From Sedimenticola thiotaurini (GTDB lineage: Bacteria; Pseudomonadota; Gammaproteobacteria; Chromatiales; Chromatiaceae), in NCBI GenBank assembly GCA_007713595.1, contig VMRY01000016.1, forward strand, positions 1 through 36,830: a stretch of 36,830 bases of DNA, in the 5' to 3' direction. Below are positions 1 through 7,617 of this stretch, piece by piece. The notes under the pieces are model-generated. The model saw nothing but the letters and a program-made list of their open reading frames with translations. It had not been told where the DNA came from and searched no databases. How positions within the stretch are numbered: the first letter of the stretch is position 1; every line of letters begins with the position of its first letter. The translations under genes were made by a program, and so were the position numbers.

Positions 1-74
1 ACAAGTAATCAAATACAGTAAATACCATGAGCCATAAGTAACAGTTCAGAGAGTCAAATAGGGATGAAAGCATC

Positions 75-554
75 ATGAAAAAAAAGCTGATATCACTCCA
101 GGTAAACGGCCGTGACCGGGAGGATGCTGTTGCTGAAAACAGGCTGCTTGTCGACTATCTGCGTGATCAGTTAGGCCTGACTGGTACCAAGCAGGGGTGC
201 GATGGCGGAGAGTGTGGTGCCTGTACCGTACTGATCAATGGACAACCTCGCCTGTCCTGCTGCACGCTGGTACTGAGTGTTGCAGATTGCAAGGTTGAGA
301 CCATCGAATCACTCAGTCATAACGGGCGACTCAGCGCTTTGCAACACGCTTTCCACGAAAAACTTGGCACCCAATGCGGCTTCTGTACACCCGGCATGAT
401 AATGGCTTCAGAAGCGCTGCTACGCGAAAATCCTGATCCGGACGTGGACACCATCAAAGGCGCTCTGGCTGGTAACATCTGCCGCTGTACCGGCTATGTG
501 AAAATCATTGAATCGGTCCAACATGCTGCCACATCGACAGAGGCAACAGAGTGA
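75..554 (+). CDS. hcrC: 4-hydroxybenzoyl-CoA reductase, gamma subunit (two [2Fe-2S] clusters)
   Basis: This is the small electron-transfer subunit of a xanthine-oxidase-family molybdenum hydroxylase. All eight cysteines of the two [2Fe-2S] clusters are visible: C42, C47, C50 and C62 in the plant-ferredoxin-like N-terminal half, and C101, C104, C136 and C138 in the helical C-terminal half (CGFC and CRC motifs). At 159 residues it has the usual length of HcrC/CoxS proteins. The assignment to 4-hydroxybenzoyl-CoA reductase rests mainly on the neighbouring beta subunit. In that enzyme electrons run from ferredoxin through these clusters to molybdenum, reductively removing the phenolic hydroxyl to give benzoyl-CoA. 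The ATG at 75 is preceded by a weak AGGG at 60-63 and by a 4-codon reading frame (64-78) whose stop overlaps this start. The next gene starts inside this gene's stop codon. A carbon monoxide or xanthine dehydrogenase small subunit would look similar in isolation. Confidence 0.88.
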   Translation: MKKKLISLQVNGRDREDAVAENRLLVDYLRDQLGLTGTKQGCDGGECGACTVLINGQPRLSCCTLVLSVADCKVETIESLSHNGRLSALQHAFHEKLGTQCGFCTPGMIMASEALLRENPDPDVDTIKGALAGNICRCTGYVKIIESVQHAATSTEATE

Positions 555-2860
555 ATACAACGCACCCCAAACCGAGTAAAGGTCCTATTGGCGTCCGCAC
601 CCCACTGGTAGACGGTGTCGACAAAGTAACTGGTAAGGCACGCTACACCGCTGACATCTCGCGTGTGGATGCCCTGGTGGGGCGCATCCTGCGCAGTCCA
701 ATCGCCCATGGACGCATCCTCTCGATTGACACCTCTGCAGCAGAAGCCCTGGATGGTGTGATTGCTATCTGCACCGGGGAAGACTGCAAGATCCCCTTCG
801 GCGTCCTTCCAATAGCCGAGAACGAATTCCCTCTGGCTCGTGACAAGGTCCGTTATCGCGGTGATCCGGTAGCTGCTGTAGCCGCCATTGATGAGGCTAC
901 GGCAGAGCAGGCAATAGCTCTGATTCACATTGAATACGAACCACTGAAAAGCTACACCACTGCCCGCAAGGCGATGGCAAAGGGTGCCGAGGTCATCCAC
1001 GACGATAAGCCAGACAATATTTTGCGCGAGGTACACCAGACATTTGGCGATGTGGAGGCAGGTTTTCAACAGGCCAATCTAATCTGTGAACGCCGCTTCC
1101 ACTTTGCCGAGGTTAATCATGTCCATATCGAATTGAACGCTACCCTCGCTGAATATGACCCGGAACGTGAGTGGCTCACCCTGCATACCACGACCCAGGT
1201 GCCCTACTATGTCCATCTCAAGGTAGCGCACTGTCTTGAGATGGATGAATCCAGAATCAGAGTAATCAAGCCATTTCTGGGAGGCGGCTTCGGCGCCCGT
1301 ACAGAGGCACTCCATTTCGAAATTATCGCGGCTCTGCTGGCCCGCAAGGCAAGAGGAACAGTACGGCTCACCCAGACACGGGAAGAGACCTTTATCGCCC
1401 ACCGGGGCAGACCAGAAACCGAGATCAAGATCCGCATGGGCATGACCCGGAAAGGCCGTCTTACAGCAGTACACAACGAGGTAACTCAACGTGGCGGCGC
1501 TTACGCTGGTTACGGCATCATCACCATTCTCTACTCTGGTGCCCTGATGCACGGAATCTATGATCTGCCAGCTATTCAGCATGACGGTTGGCGGGTCTAC
1601 ACCAACACCCCCCCCTGCGGAGCCATGCGTGGACATGGCACAGTAGATGCCCGAGCCGCCTTTGAGGCAATGATGAACGAGATGGCAGAACAACTTGGAC
1701 TGGATCCGTTCCAGGTTCGCCAAGCCAACTTGCTACAGGCACCCTGTACCACGCTCTATGCCCAAAAGGTCTTGAGCTATGGATTACCCGAGTGCCTGGA
1801 GAAAGTATTGAAGGCTTCAGACTGGGAGAACCGTCGAGGAAAGTTGCCCAAAGGGCGTGGCCTGGGGATGGCTTGCGCCCACTTTGTCTCCGGCACATCC
1901 ACGCCAAAGCACTGGACAGGTGAGCCCCATGCCACAGTCAATCTCAAACTCGATTTTGATGGCGGAATCACCATTCTGACCGGGGCCGCTGATATCGGTC
2001 AGGGCTCCAATACCATGGTGACACAGGTGGTCAGTGAAGTACTTGGCGTAGAGATGGGTCGCCTGCGGGTCATCTCCGCCGACAGCGCGCTGACCCCGAA
2101 AGATAATGGCAGCTACTCTTCCCGAGTGACCCTGATGGTAGGAAATGCGGCGAAGCATGCTGCAGAACAACTTCGGGACATCCTGATTGAGGCCGCGGCC
2201 AGGAAACTGGAGGTTTCCCCCAACCAGATCCAGTGTGAGCAGGAGTGTTTCCGCGTCATTACCGACAACGAAAAAGTCCTCGATTTCTCCGACGCTGTGC
2301 GCGCAGCGATGGTCGATAGCGGCACAGTCACCACCAAAGGCACGTTCACCTGTCCACCGGAGTTCCAGGGCGACAAGCGTATTCGAGGTAGCGCCATCGG
2401 TGCCACCATGGGCTTCTGTTACTCTGCTCAAGTGGTTGAAGCCTCGGTTGATGAAGTCACCGGCAAGGTCACAGCGCACAAGGTATGGGTCGCTGTGGAT
2501 GTAGGTCGCGCCCTTAATCCACTCGCCGTTGAAGGACAGATTCAGGGAGGTGTCTGGATGGGTATGGGTCAAACCGTCTCGGAAGAGACCCGTTATGACA
2601 AAGAACTCATGGTTCACGGTAACCTGCTCGACTACCGTGTCCCGACCATTGTTGAGAGTCCCGACATCGAGGTCCATATCGTTGAGAGTATCGACCCCAA
2701 CGGTCCCTTCGGTGCCAAGGAAGCAAGCGAGGGGATGCTGGCCGGTTTCCTGCCCGCCATGATGGATGCGGTTTTTGATGCGACCGGCGTCCGAGCTGAC
2801 GCACTGCCGCTCTCCCCTGAGCGCATGAGTGACTGGCTGGAAGCCCAGGAGTGCAACTGA
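551..2860 (+). CDS. hcrA: 4-hydroxybenzoyl-CoA reductase, alpha (molybdopterin) subunit
   Basis: This is the large catalytic subunit that binds the molybdenum-molybdopterin cytosine dinucleotide cofactor. The 769 residues contain the two usual domains: an a/b hammerhead fold (about 20-130) and the cofactor-binding domain after it. Family signatures include GGGFGAR, the Q-containing loop GADIGQGSN, and GAKEASEG near the C-terminus, where E724 sits at the place of the catalytic glutamate. The length equals that I recall for HcrA of Thauera aromatica. Translation starts at a GTG that overlaps the hcrC stop (GTGA), so coupling is likely. The first downstream ATG would delete part of the hammerhead domain. 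Substrate specificity cannot be read from this subunit alone; it is inferred from the cysteine loop of the beta subunit encoded next. Confidence 0.85.
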   Translation: MNTTHPKPSKGPIGVRTPLVDGVDKVTGKARYTADISRVDALVGRILRSPIAHGRILSIDTSAAEALDGVIAICTGEDCKIPFGVLPIAENEFPLARDKVRYRGDPVAAVAAIDEATAEQAIALIHIEYEPLKSYTTARKAMAKGAEVIHDDKPDNILREVHQTFGDVEAGFQQANLICERRFHFAEVNHVHIELNATLAEYDPEREWLTLHTTTQVPYYVHLKVAHCLEMDESRIRVIKPFLGGGFGARTEALHFEIIAALLARKARGTVRLTQTREETFIAHRGRPETEIKIRMGMTRKGRLTAVHNEVTQRGGAYAGYGIITILYSGALMHGIYDLPAIQHDGWRVYTNTPPCGAMRGHGTVDARAAFEAMMNEMAEQLGLDPFQVRQANLLQAPCTTLYAQKVLSYGLPECLEKVLKASDWENRRGKLPKGRGLGMACAHFVSGTSTPKHWTGEPHATVNLKLDFDGGITILTGAADIGQGSNTMVTQVVSEVLGVEMGRLRVISADSALTPKDNGSYSSRVTLMVGNAAKHAAEQLRDILIEAAARKLEVSPNQIQCEQECFRVITDNEKVLDFSDAVRAAMVDSGTVTTKGTFTCPPEFQGDKRIRGSAIGATMGFCYSAQVVEASVDEVTGKVTAHKVWVAVDVGRALNPLAVEGQIQGGVWMGMGQTVSEETRYDKELMVHGNLLDYRVPTIVESPDIEVHIVESIDPNGPFGAKEASEGMLAGFLPAMMDAVFDATGVRADALPLSPERMSDWLEAQECN

Positions 2861-3837
2861 TGACCACGCTGAGCGATTTTCACTATATTCGCCCTGAGAC
2901 AACAGAACAGGCCATAACAGCATTAACCGAGACTGCCAATGCCCACCCACTTAATGGTGGCACTGATCTGTTACCCAATCTGCGACGCGGCCTGGTCAAC
3001 CCGGATACACTGATTGATCTCTCCCGGCTTACCGCGCTTAAAAACATCATATGGCAGGATAACCGGCTTACCTTGGGTGCAGGTGTCACCCTGCAACAAT
3101 TAATAAAAGAACCCAGCCTGCAGGAGAAATTTCCGGCGCTGGTAAAGGCCGCTCGCTCTGTCGCCGGACCAAGCCATCGGGCCATCGCCACCCTGGGTGG
3201 AAACCTGTGCCAGGACACACGTTGTATCTTCTACAACCAGAGCGAGTGGTGGCGCAAAGGCAATGACTATTGCCTGAAGTATCAGGGCGAGCGCTGCCAT
3301 GTAGTACCCAAGGGGGATCGCTGCTATGCCACCTATCATGGTGACATTGCCCCTCTGCTGATAGCCCTTGAGGCAGAAGCCGAGATCACAGGGCCTGACG
3401 GTATACGCCTGCTGCCATTGCAGGACCTCTACCAGGAAGATGGGCGCCAACACCTGACTCTGGCAAACGGCGAACTGTTAACTGCTCTCACTCTTGAGCA
3501 TGATAAACAGTACCAGAGTGATTACGAAAAGGTTCGGGTTCGGGATGCGATTGATTTCCCCTTGGTCGGAGCCGCTGTAGCTCTAAAACGGGAAAATAAC
3601 AGATTGGCAAAACTACGGGTAGTCGTGACAGGCACCAACTCCATACCGATCAATGTCGACCTGACTCACCTGGAAGGAAAACCCTGGAGCGACGAGTCAG
3701 CAGAGGATCTGACCAAAGCGATTCGTAAGGCGGTCAACGTATTACGCACCACCGTTACCGGGCCAAAATATCGAAGACGCGTCGTTATGGCTATAGCAAA
3801 GCGCCTGGTCTCACAACGCTGGCAGGCCTCAGCTTGA
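2860..3837 (+). CDS. hcrB: 4-hydroxybenzoyl-CoA reductase, beta subunit (FAD plus extra [4Fe-4S])
   Basis: This is the FAD-binding subunit of the molybdenum hydroxylase, carrying the NGGTDLLPN and TLGGNLCQDTRC flavin-site motifs. Its diagnostic feature is an inserted loop of about 40 residues after the FAD motif, with cysteines at 117, 122, 138, 146 and 155. From memory, C122, C138, C146 and C155 are exactly the ligands of the additional [4Fe-4S] cluster in the Thauera 4-hydroxybenzoyl-CoA reductase; xanthine and CO dehydrogenases lack this insert. That cluster links a low-potential ferredoxin to FAD and makes the enzyme run in the reductive direction. I chose the ATG at 2860 (TGATG overlap with hcrA, AGGAG at 2847-2851) over the GTG at 2851, giving 325 residues. 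The ligase that makes 4-hydroxybenzoyl-CoA is not in the window. Confidence 0.88.
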   Translation: MTTLSDFHYIRPETTEQAITALTETANAHPLNGGTDLLPNLRRGLVNPDTLIDLSRLTALKNIIWQDNRLTLGAGVTLQQLIKEPSLQEKFPALVKAARSVAGPSHRAIATLGGNLCQDTRCIFYNQSEWWRKGNDYCLKYQGERCHVVPKGDRCYATYHGDIAPLLIALEAEAEITGPDGIRLLPLQDLYQEDGRQHLTLANGELLTALTLEHDKQYQSDYEKVRVRDAIDFPLVGAAVALKRENNRLAKLRVVVTGTNSIPINVDLTHLEGKPWSDESAEDLTKAIRKAVNVLRTTVTGPKYRRRVVMAIAKRLVSQRWQASA

Positions 3838-4877
3838 CGCTTGCTATAAAAAAACATGACTCCCATTCAAGCTGGGGTGCCGAGCTTGAACAGCTTGCCA
3901 AGTGGCTGGCGAATAATCACCGGGTGGCACTGGTGACTGTAATCGCGACTTGGGGCTCCTCTCCCCGCGCTGTCGGCAGCCACATGGTGATCCGCGAAGA
4001 CCAGTGCTTTTTCGGTTCGGTCTCCGGCGGCTGCATTGAGGGAGAGGTTATTCGCACAGCCATTCAGGTGATCAAGGAAGGTCAAAACCGGCTGCTGCAC
4101 TTTAAGGTCGCAACCGATCAGGCATGGGAGATGGGACTCTCCTGCGGCGGCCGTATTGAGTTACTCATAGAAGCTGTTGACGGACATCATCCATTGGTTC
4201 AGCGCATGCTGACACCTGTAGCACAGGAGACCCTGTGGCGACTGGTTAAACTCGTGAGTGGCGAACAGTGGCTAATAGAATCAAGCAAGGTTAATCCTGA
4301 TGATTCACTGCCCGTCTCATTATCAAAACCGCTTACAGAAGCAAAGAAAAAACAGTGCTCAGTGCGACTGGATGATGACTACTTTCTTCAGCTTTACCAG
4401 GCACCCACACGCTTATTAATCGTGGGTGCCGTTCATATCGCACAGCATTTAGCAGTCATGGCAAGTCGCTGCGGACTGGCACCTCAGGTAATTGATCCCC
4501 GGCGCGGCTTTGCCCGGCCTGAACGGTTTCCAGATACCGAACTAGTACATGACTGGCCGGACCGGTTCTTGCAAACAGCACCGCTACGCGCCAGCAACGC
4601 TCTGGTGACGCTAAGTCATGATCCAAAGATCGATGACCCTGCTCTCTGCACGGCACTCGATAGTGAGGCGTTTTATATCGGCGCACTTGGCAGTCGCAAG
4701 ACCCACAATGAGCGATTGCAACGACTGGAAAAAGCAGGTTATGGCGACCGACTGCAACGTATTCACGGCCCTGTTGGACTCGATCTGGGTGGGCGTGCAC
4801 CAGCAGAGATCGCCACTGCCATCCTGGCTGAAATCATTCAGACACGTTATAGGAAGGATGATCATGCAGCGATTTGA
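3834..4877 (+). CDS. xdhC: XdhC/CoxI-family molybdenum cofactor sulfuration/insertion chaperone
   Basis: This is an XdhC-type accessory protein. In characterised systems XdhC binds mature molybdenum cofactor, protects it during sulfuration, and hands it to the large subunit of the hydroxylase. The N-terminal XdhC_CoxI domain shows TWGSSPRAVGSHM and SVSGGCIEGEV. The C-terminal Rossmann-like domain shows LLIVGAVHIAQHLA, TLSHDPKIDDPAL and YIGALGSRKTHNERL. The length of 347 residues is normal. The only reasonable start is a TTG at 3834 that overlaps the hcrB stop (TTGA), so expression probably depends on upstream translation. The position directly after hcrB points to a dedicated chaperone for this enzyme. 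The gene overlaps the next one by 14 bases. Confidence 0.88.
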   Translation: MTLAIKKHDSHSSWGAELEQLAKWLANNHRVALVTVIATWGSSPRAVGSHMVIREDQCFFGSVSGGCIEGEVIRTAIQVIKEGQNRLLHFKVATDQAWEMGLSCGGRIELLIEAVDGHHPLVQRMLTPVAQETLWRLVKLVSGEQWLIESSKVNPDDSLPVSLSKPLTEAKKKQCSVRLDDDYFLQLYQAPTRLLIVGAVHIAQHLAVMASRCGLAPQVIDPRRGFARPERFPDTELVHDWPDRFLQTAPLRASNALVTLSHDPKIDDPALCTALDSEAFYIGALGSRKTHNERLQRLEKAGYGDRLQRIHGPVGLDLGGRAPAEIATAILAEIIQTRYRKDDHAAI

Positions 4878-6501
4878 ACAACCCACCAAAGCGGCTGTGG
4901 GTGAGTTTCTTGCACACACGCTCAAGACCCCACAAGGCGTGATAAAAAAAGGTCGACAGCTACAGCAGCAGGATATCAATCGATTGATAGCCGCCGGTAT
5001 TGAACAGATTCAGATCATCCGCTTATCCACTGGTGATCTGCATGAAAACAGTGCTGCAATACGGCTGGCAAACGAGATTAAAAACCGTGATCTCCTAATT
5101 GACCAGGCCGAAGCCGGACGTTGCAACCTGATTGCCAGTCAACGCGGTTTGCTTCAATTGGATGAAGCCGTAATTCACGACCTCAACAGCCTACATGAAT
5201 CCATCACACTCGCAACACTCCCGCACTGGTCAGTCGTTGAACAGGGGCAGGTAGTGGCCTGCATCAAGATCATTCCTTTCGCTGTTGATGCAGCACTTTG
5301 TGACCAATGGATCACCCGGCTTGATGAAGCTGCCCCAGTAAAAGTGCAACCCTTCAATGCCCTTCCGGTTGCTCTGCTGCGCACCCATAGTCACGAAACC
5401 AGCATTCAGACGGGAGACAAGTTTGAACAACTGACTGCGCGCCGATTGGCCTACTACGGTTGTGTCCTCACAGAGACAGAACAGTGCCTGCATAGCGAAG
5501 CAGCGATTACTAAAAAACTGGAAACGCTGAAGTCACGCTGCAACTTGATTTTGCTGGCAGGCCACTCAGTCACGCTGGACAGAGAAGACGTGGTACCTCG
5601 TGCCCTGCAGCAAGCGGGTGGCAAGATCTTGCGATTTGGCTTACCCGTGGAACCCGGCAACATGCTGTTATATGGCACGCTGGACAACACCACGCTGATT
5701 AACCTGCCTGGTTGCGCCAAATCACCCGCACTGAATGGTCTGGATCTGCTATTGCCACGACTGGCGGCAGGCATACCTTTCACACAGGACGACTTAAGCC
5801 AACTGGGTATTGGTGGACTCTTGCGTCATCAGCGTGGTGAGTTCACGCAGCAGAGTCTTCGCCCTGTGGCGAAAAATATTTTACCTACGGAGAGCGCCAA
5901 ACAACTCAACATCACTGCACTGGTACTGGCCGCAGGTCGATCAAAACGCATGGGGTGCAATAAACTGCTTATACCGCTGAACGGACGCCCAATGATACAA
6001 CACACGCTGGACGCACTGAGTGGCGATGCTATTAGTTCAATCACTCTGGTAACGGGTCATCAGCCTGAACAACTGAATAATGCCTTACACAACCATTCGC
6101 TTTTCCCACAGTTGCGGATTATCCAAAACCCCGACTACGCAAACGGCCTTGCCAGCTCCCTGCGTCTTGGATTAAAACACCTGCCAGCCAATCGGGATGG
6201 CTTACTGGTGATGCTGGGCGACATGCCTCAACTCACCCCCGAACTGATAGAACAGCTACTGGCACGCTTTAGAGAACTGAATGGCGAAAAGATCATCATC
6301 CCCTGCTATCAGGGGAAACGAGGCAACCCGCGACTCTGGCCCGCCCGTCTGATACCCCTGATGACTCTCGCACAGGGTGATCGTGGTGCCGATTTTCTGA
6401 TTCGACAAAACCCGTCCTGGGTAGAAGAGATAGTCGTCGATGACCCGGCCGTTATTCATGACTTCGATACACCGGAGGCTGTAGCACAATGGAAAGCCTG
6501 A
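4864..6501 (+). CDS. Molybdopterin-binding MoeA-like domain fused to MocA-like nucleotidyltransferase
   Basis: This is a two-domain molybdenum-cofactor protein of 545 residues. The N-terminal part (about 1-345) resembles the molybdopterin-binding fold of MoeA/CinA-like proteins, with LLAGHSVTLDREDVVPRAL, FGLPVEPGNMLLYG and INLPGCAKSPALNGLD. The C-terminal part, from residue 350, is a nucleotidyltransferase beginning LVLAAGRSKRMGCNKLL. This is closer to MocA (CTP, cytosine dinucleotide) than to MobA (GTP). Cytosine dinucleotide is the cofactor form expected for 4-hydroxybenzoyl-CoA reductase. I infer that the protein completes and cytidylates the cofactor. The ATG at 4864 is chosen because AGGAAGG at 4851-4857 lies six bases upstream; upstream in-frame starts run deep into xdhC. 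The last bases overlap the IscU-like gene. The fusion is a known architecture, not a cloning oddity. Confidence 0.85.
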   Translation: MQRFEQPTKAAVGEFLAHTLKTPQGVIKKGRQLQQQDINRLIAAGIEQIQIIRLSTGDLHENSAAIRLANEIKNRDLLIDQAEAGRCNLIASQRGLLQLDEAVIHDLNSLHESITLATLPHWSVVEQGQVVACIKIIPFAVDAALCDQWITRLDEAAPVKVQPFNALPVALLRTHSHETSIQTGDKFEQLTARRLAYYGCVLTETEQCLHSEAAITKKLETLKSRCNLILLAGHSVTLDREDVVPRALQQAGGKILRFGLPVEPGNMLLYGTLDNTTLINLPGCAKSPALNGLDLLLPRLAAGIPFTQDDLSQLGIGGLLRHQRGEFTQQSLRPVAKNILPTESAKQLNITALVLAAGRSKRMGCNKLLIPLNGRPMIQHTLDALSGDAISSITLVTGHQPEQLNNALHNHSLFPQLRIIQNPDYANGLASSLRLGLKHLPANRDGLLVMLGDMPQLTPELIEQLLARFRELNGEKIIIPCYQGKRGNPRLWPARLIPLMTLAQGDRGADFLIRQNPSWVEEIVVDDPAVIHDFDTPEAVAQWKA

Positions 6502-6953
6502 TCATCACTCACGAGCGCAATGCGATCTACAATGAGCGTGTCAAAAGACTTGCCGCTGAGGCAGGACAAGTCAAAAAGAGAACACATCAACCCGCAGAAG
6601 TGTTAAAAAAGTTCACAGCCACTATTGATAACCCACTCTGCGGTGATCAGATCACTCTGAACTTTTGGCTTAGGGATGACACAATTGTAGATCTTGAATT
6701 TGCCATTCGGGGTTGTCAGCTCGCCGAAGCATCTGCTGTTGCCATGCAACGGCTGGTAGTGGGCCAGCAGTACGCTGAAATAGACCGGCAGATCGATCGA
6801 CTAGCGCAGTTCCTTGAACAACAGCAACCACTTCCGACAGCTTGGGAGGCGCAGCTCAACTGCTTCAGACCGGTACAACAACACCCCGGTAGACATGACT
6901 GTATGCTATTGCCGTTTCTGGCCGTGCAAGTGGCGCAGCCGCAAACCGGCTGA
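6489..6953 (+). CDS. IscU/SufU/NifU-N-like iron-sulfur scaffold protein
   Basis: The product is a 154-residue protein of the IscU/NifU N-terminal family, which assembles Fe-S clusters on three cysteines and passes them on. The expected residues are present: C51 and D53 in NPLCGD, C76 in AIRGCQLAEASA, and C138 in GRHDCMLLPF. There is an extra C125. An N-terminal segment of about 40 charged residues precedes the fold. The gene starts 13 bases before the end of the MoeA-MocA gene, so it is the last member of the overlapping operon. The context suggests a dedicated scaffold for the reductase, which carries two [2Fe-2S] and one [4Fe-4S] cluster per protomer. No cysteine desulfurase lies beside it, so sulfur would have to come from the general machinery. 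A regulatory or degenerate scaffold is an alternative. Confidence 0.75.
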   Translation: MESLIITHERNAIYNERVKRLAAEAGQVKKRTHQPAEVLKKFTATIDNPLCGDQITLNFWLRDDTIVDLEFAIRGCQLAEASAVAMQRLVVGQQYAEIDRQIDRLAQFLEQQQPLPTAWEAQLNCFRPVQQHPGRHDCMLLPFLAVQVAQPQTG

Positions 6954-6962
6954 GACCACCGT

Positions 6963-7427
6963 CTAACGCGCATCCGGCAGAATCTTACCCAGAAGCTTTA
7001 TCAACGTCGCCTGCTCACGTTCTGTCAGATTTTCAGTGAGTCGTTGTTCATGCACTTTTACACGCCTAGTCAACTGACTGAGCAAGGCTCGCCCCTGCTT
7101 CGTTAGTTCCAAGGCATTGGTTCTGCGATCACCTTCTACTCGTTTGCGTATGACGAGGTTACGCTTTTCCAGTTTATCAATGACCGAAACCACCGAAGAT
7201 CGATCCAGCCTAACCGCCTTGGCCAACTCCGTCTGCTTAAGATCTTTATTGGCATTGATCACCACCAGGACGGCAAACAGACTGGGTGTGATCTGTGCAT
7301 CGTCCACTGATTCTGAAAAATCCTTGAACACCGCCAGCTGGGTAAGTCGCAACTGATACCCAAGCAGCTCCGGCAGAAGGCTGTAGTCAATACTTGTCTC
7401 ACTGCTCTTTTTGGATTTCTCATTCAT
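6963..7427 (-). CDS. MarR-family transcriptional regulator
   Basis: This is a 154-residue winged-helix regulator of the MarR family. The recognition region reads LKQTELAKAVRLDRSSVVSV, followed by the wing with KRVEGDRRTNALELTKQG, at the usual positions (about residues 60-115) between dimerisation helices. MarR proteins commonly bind aromatic acids or aromatic CoA thioesters. It is convergent with the reductase operon, with only nine bases between the stops. The location makes it a candidate regulator of hcr genes, with 4-hydroxybenzoyl-CoA or benzoyl-CoA as possible ligand, but nothing in the sequence proves this. The ATG at 7427 has a modest CAGGTG upstream. A near-perfect AT-rich palindrome lies 34 bases before the start and could be its own operator. 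Confidence 0.9.
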   Translation of the reverse strand: MNEKSKKSSETSIDYSLLPELLGYQLRLTQLAVFKDFSESVDDAQITPSLFAVLVVINANKDLKQTELAKAVRLDRSSVVSVIDKLEKRNLVIRKRVEGDRRTNALELTKQGRALLSQLTRRVKVHEQRLTENLTEREQATLIKLLGKILPDAR

Positions 7428-7460
7428 AACCGATTACACCTGATAATTTGCAATCAAACC

Positions 7461-7481
7461 ATTTTAATTAAAATCATTATC
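7461..7481 (-). promoter_or_regulatory. AT-rich palindrome with a Fur-box-like match upstream of marR
   Basis: Bases 7461-7474 (ATTTTAATTAAAAT) form a perfect 14-base palindrome 34 bases before the marR start codon. Read on the minus strand, 7481-7463 gives GATAATGATTTTAATTAAA, which matches 14 of 19 positions of the classical Fur-box consensus. It could be a MarR autoregulatory operator, a Fur site, or simply an AT-rich promoter element. Confidence 0.35.
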
Positions 7482-7550
7482 ATTGATAGTAATTAAAGCG
7501 TTTAATCTATCAAATGACGTTAAAAGTACAAATCCAAGCACAGCCCCATT

Positions 7551-7585
7551 AAAAACGGGGTTTGACATTACAGCGACAAACCCCG
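7551..7585 (-). terminator. Rho-independent terminator of ald
   Basis: On the minus strand, 32 bases after the ald stop, a 9-base perfect stem (CGGGGTTTG / CAAACCCCG, plus-strand 7556-7564 and 7577-7585) with a 12-base loop is followed directly by five T residues (plus-strand A at 7551-7555). This is a textbook intrinsic terminator and also isolates ald from marR. Confidence 0.9.
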
Positions 7586-7617
7586 CTCTTTTCCTCTGCC
7601 AAATCATGCTAAACGTC

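Noticed and set aside
64-78. Four-codon leader frame whose stop overlaps the hcrC start
   Set aside because: It is too short to interpret; such overlaps arise easily by chance, so it is mentioned only as part of the coupling pattern.
1817-2950. Long minus-strand open frame (377 codons) opposite hcrA
   Set aside because: It lies entirely antisense to a strongly conserved enzyme gene, shows no recognisable family, and extends across the hcrA/hcrB junction; it is a by-product of codon usage in hcrA.
4618-4863. Extended N-terminus for the MoeA-MocA fusion
   Set aside because: The extra 82 codons lie inside xdhC in another frame, do not resemble the family, and the ATG at 4864 has an ideal AGGAAGG site.
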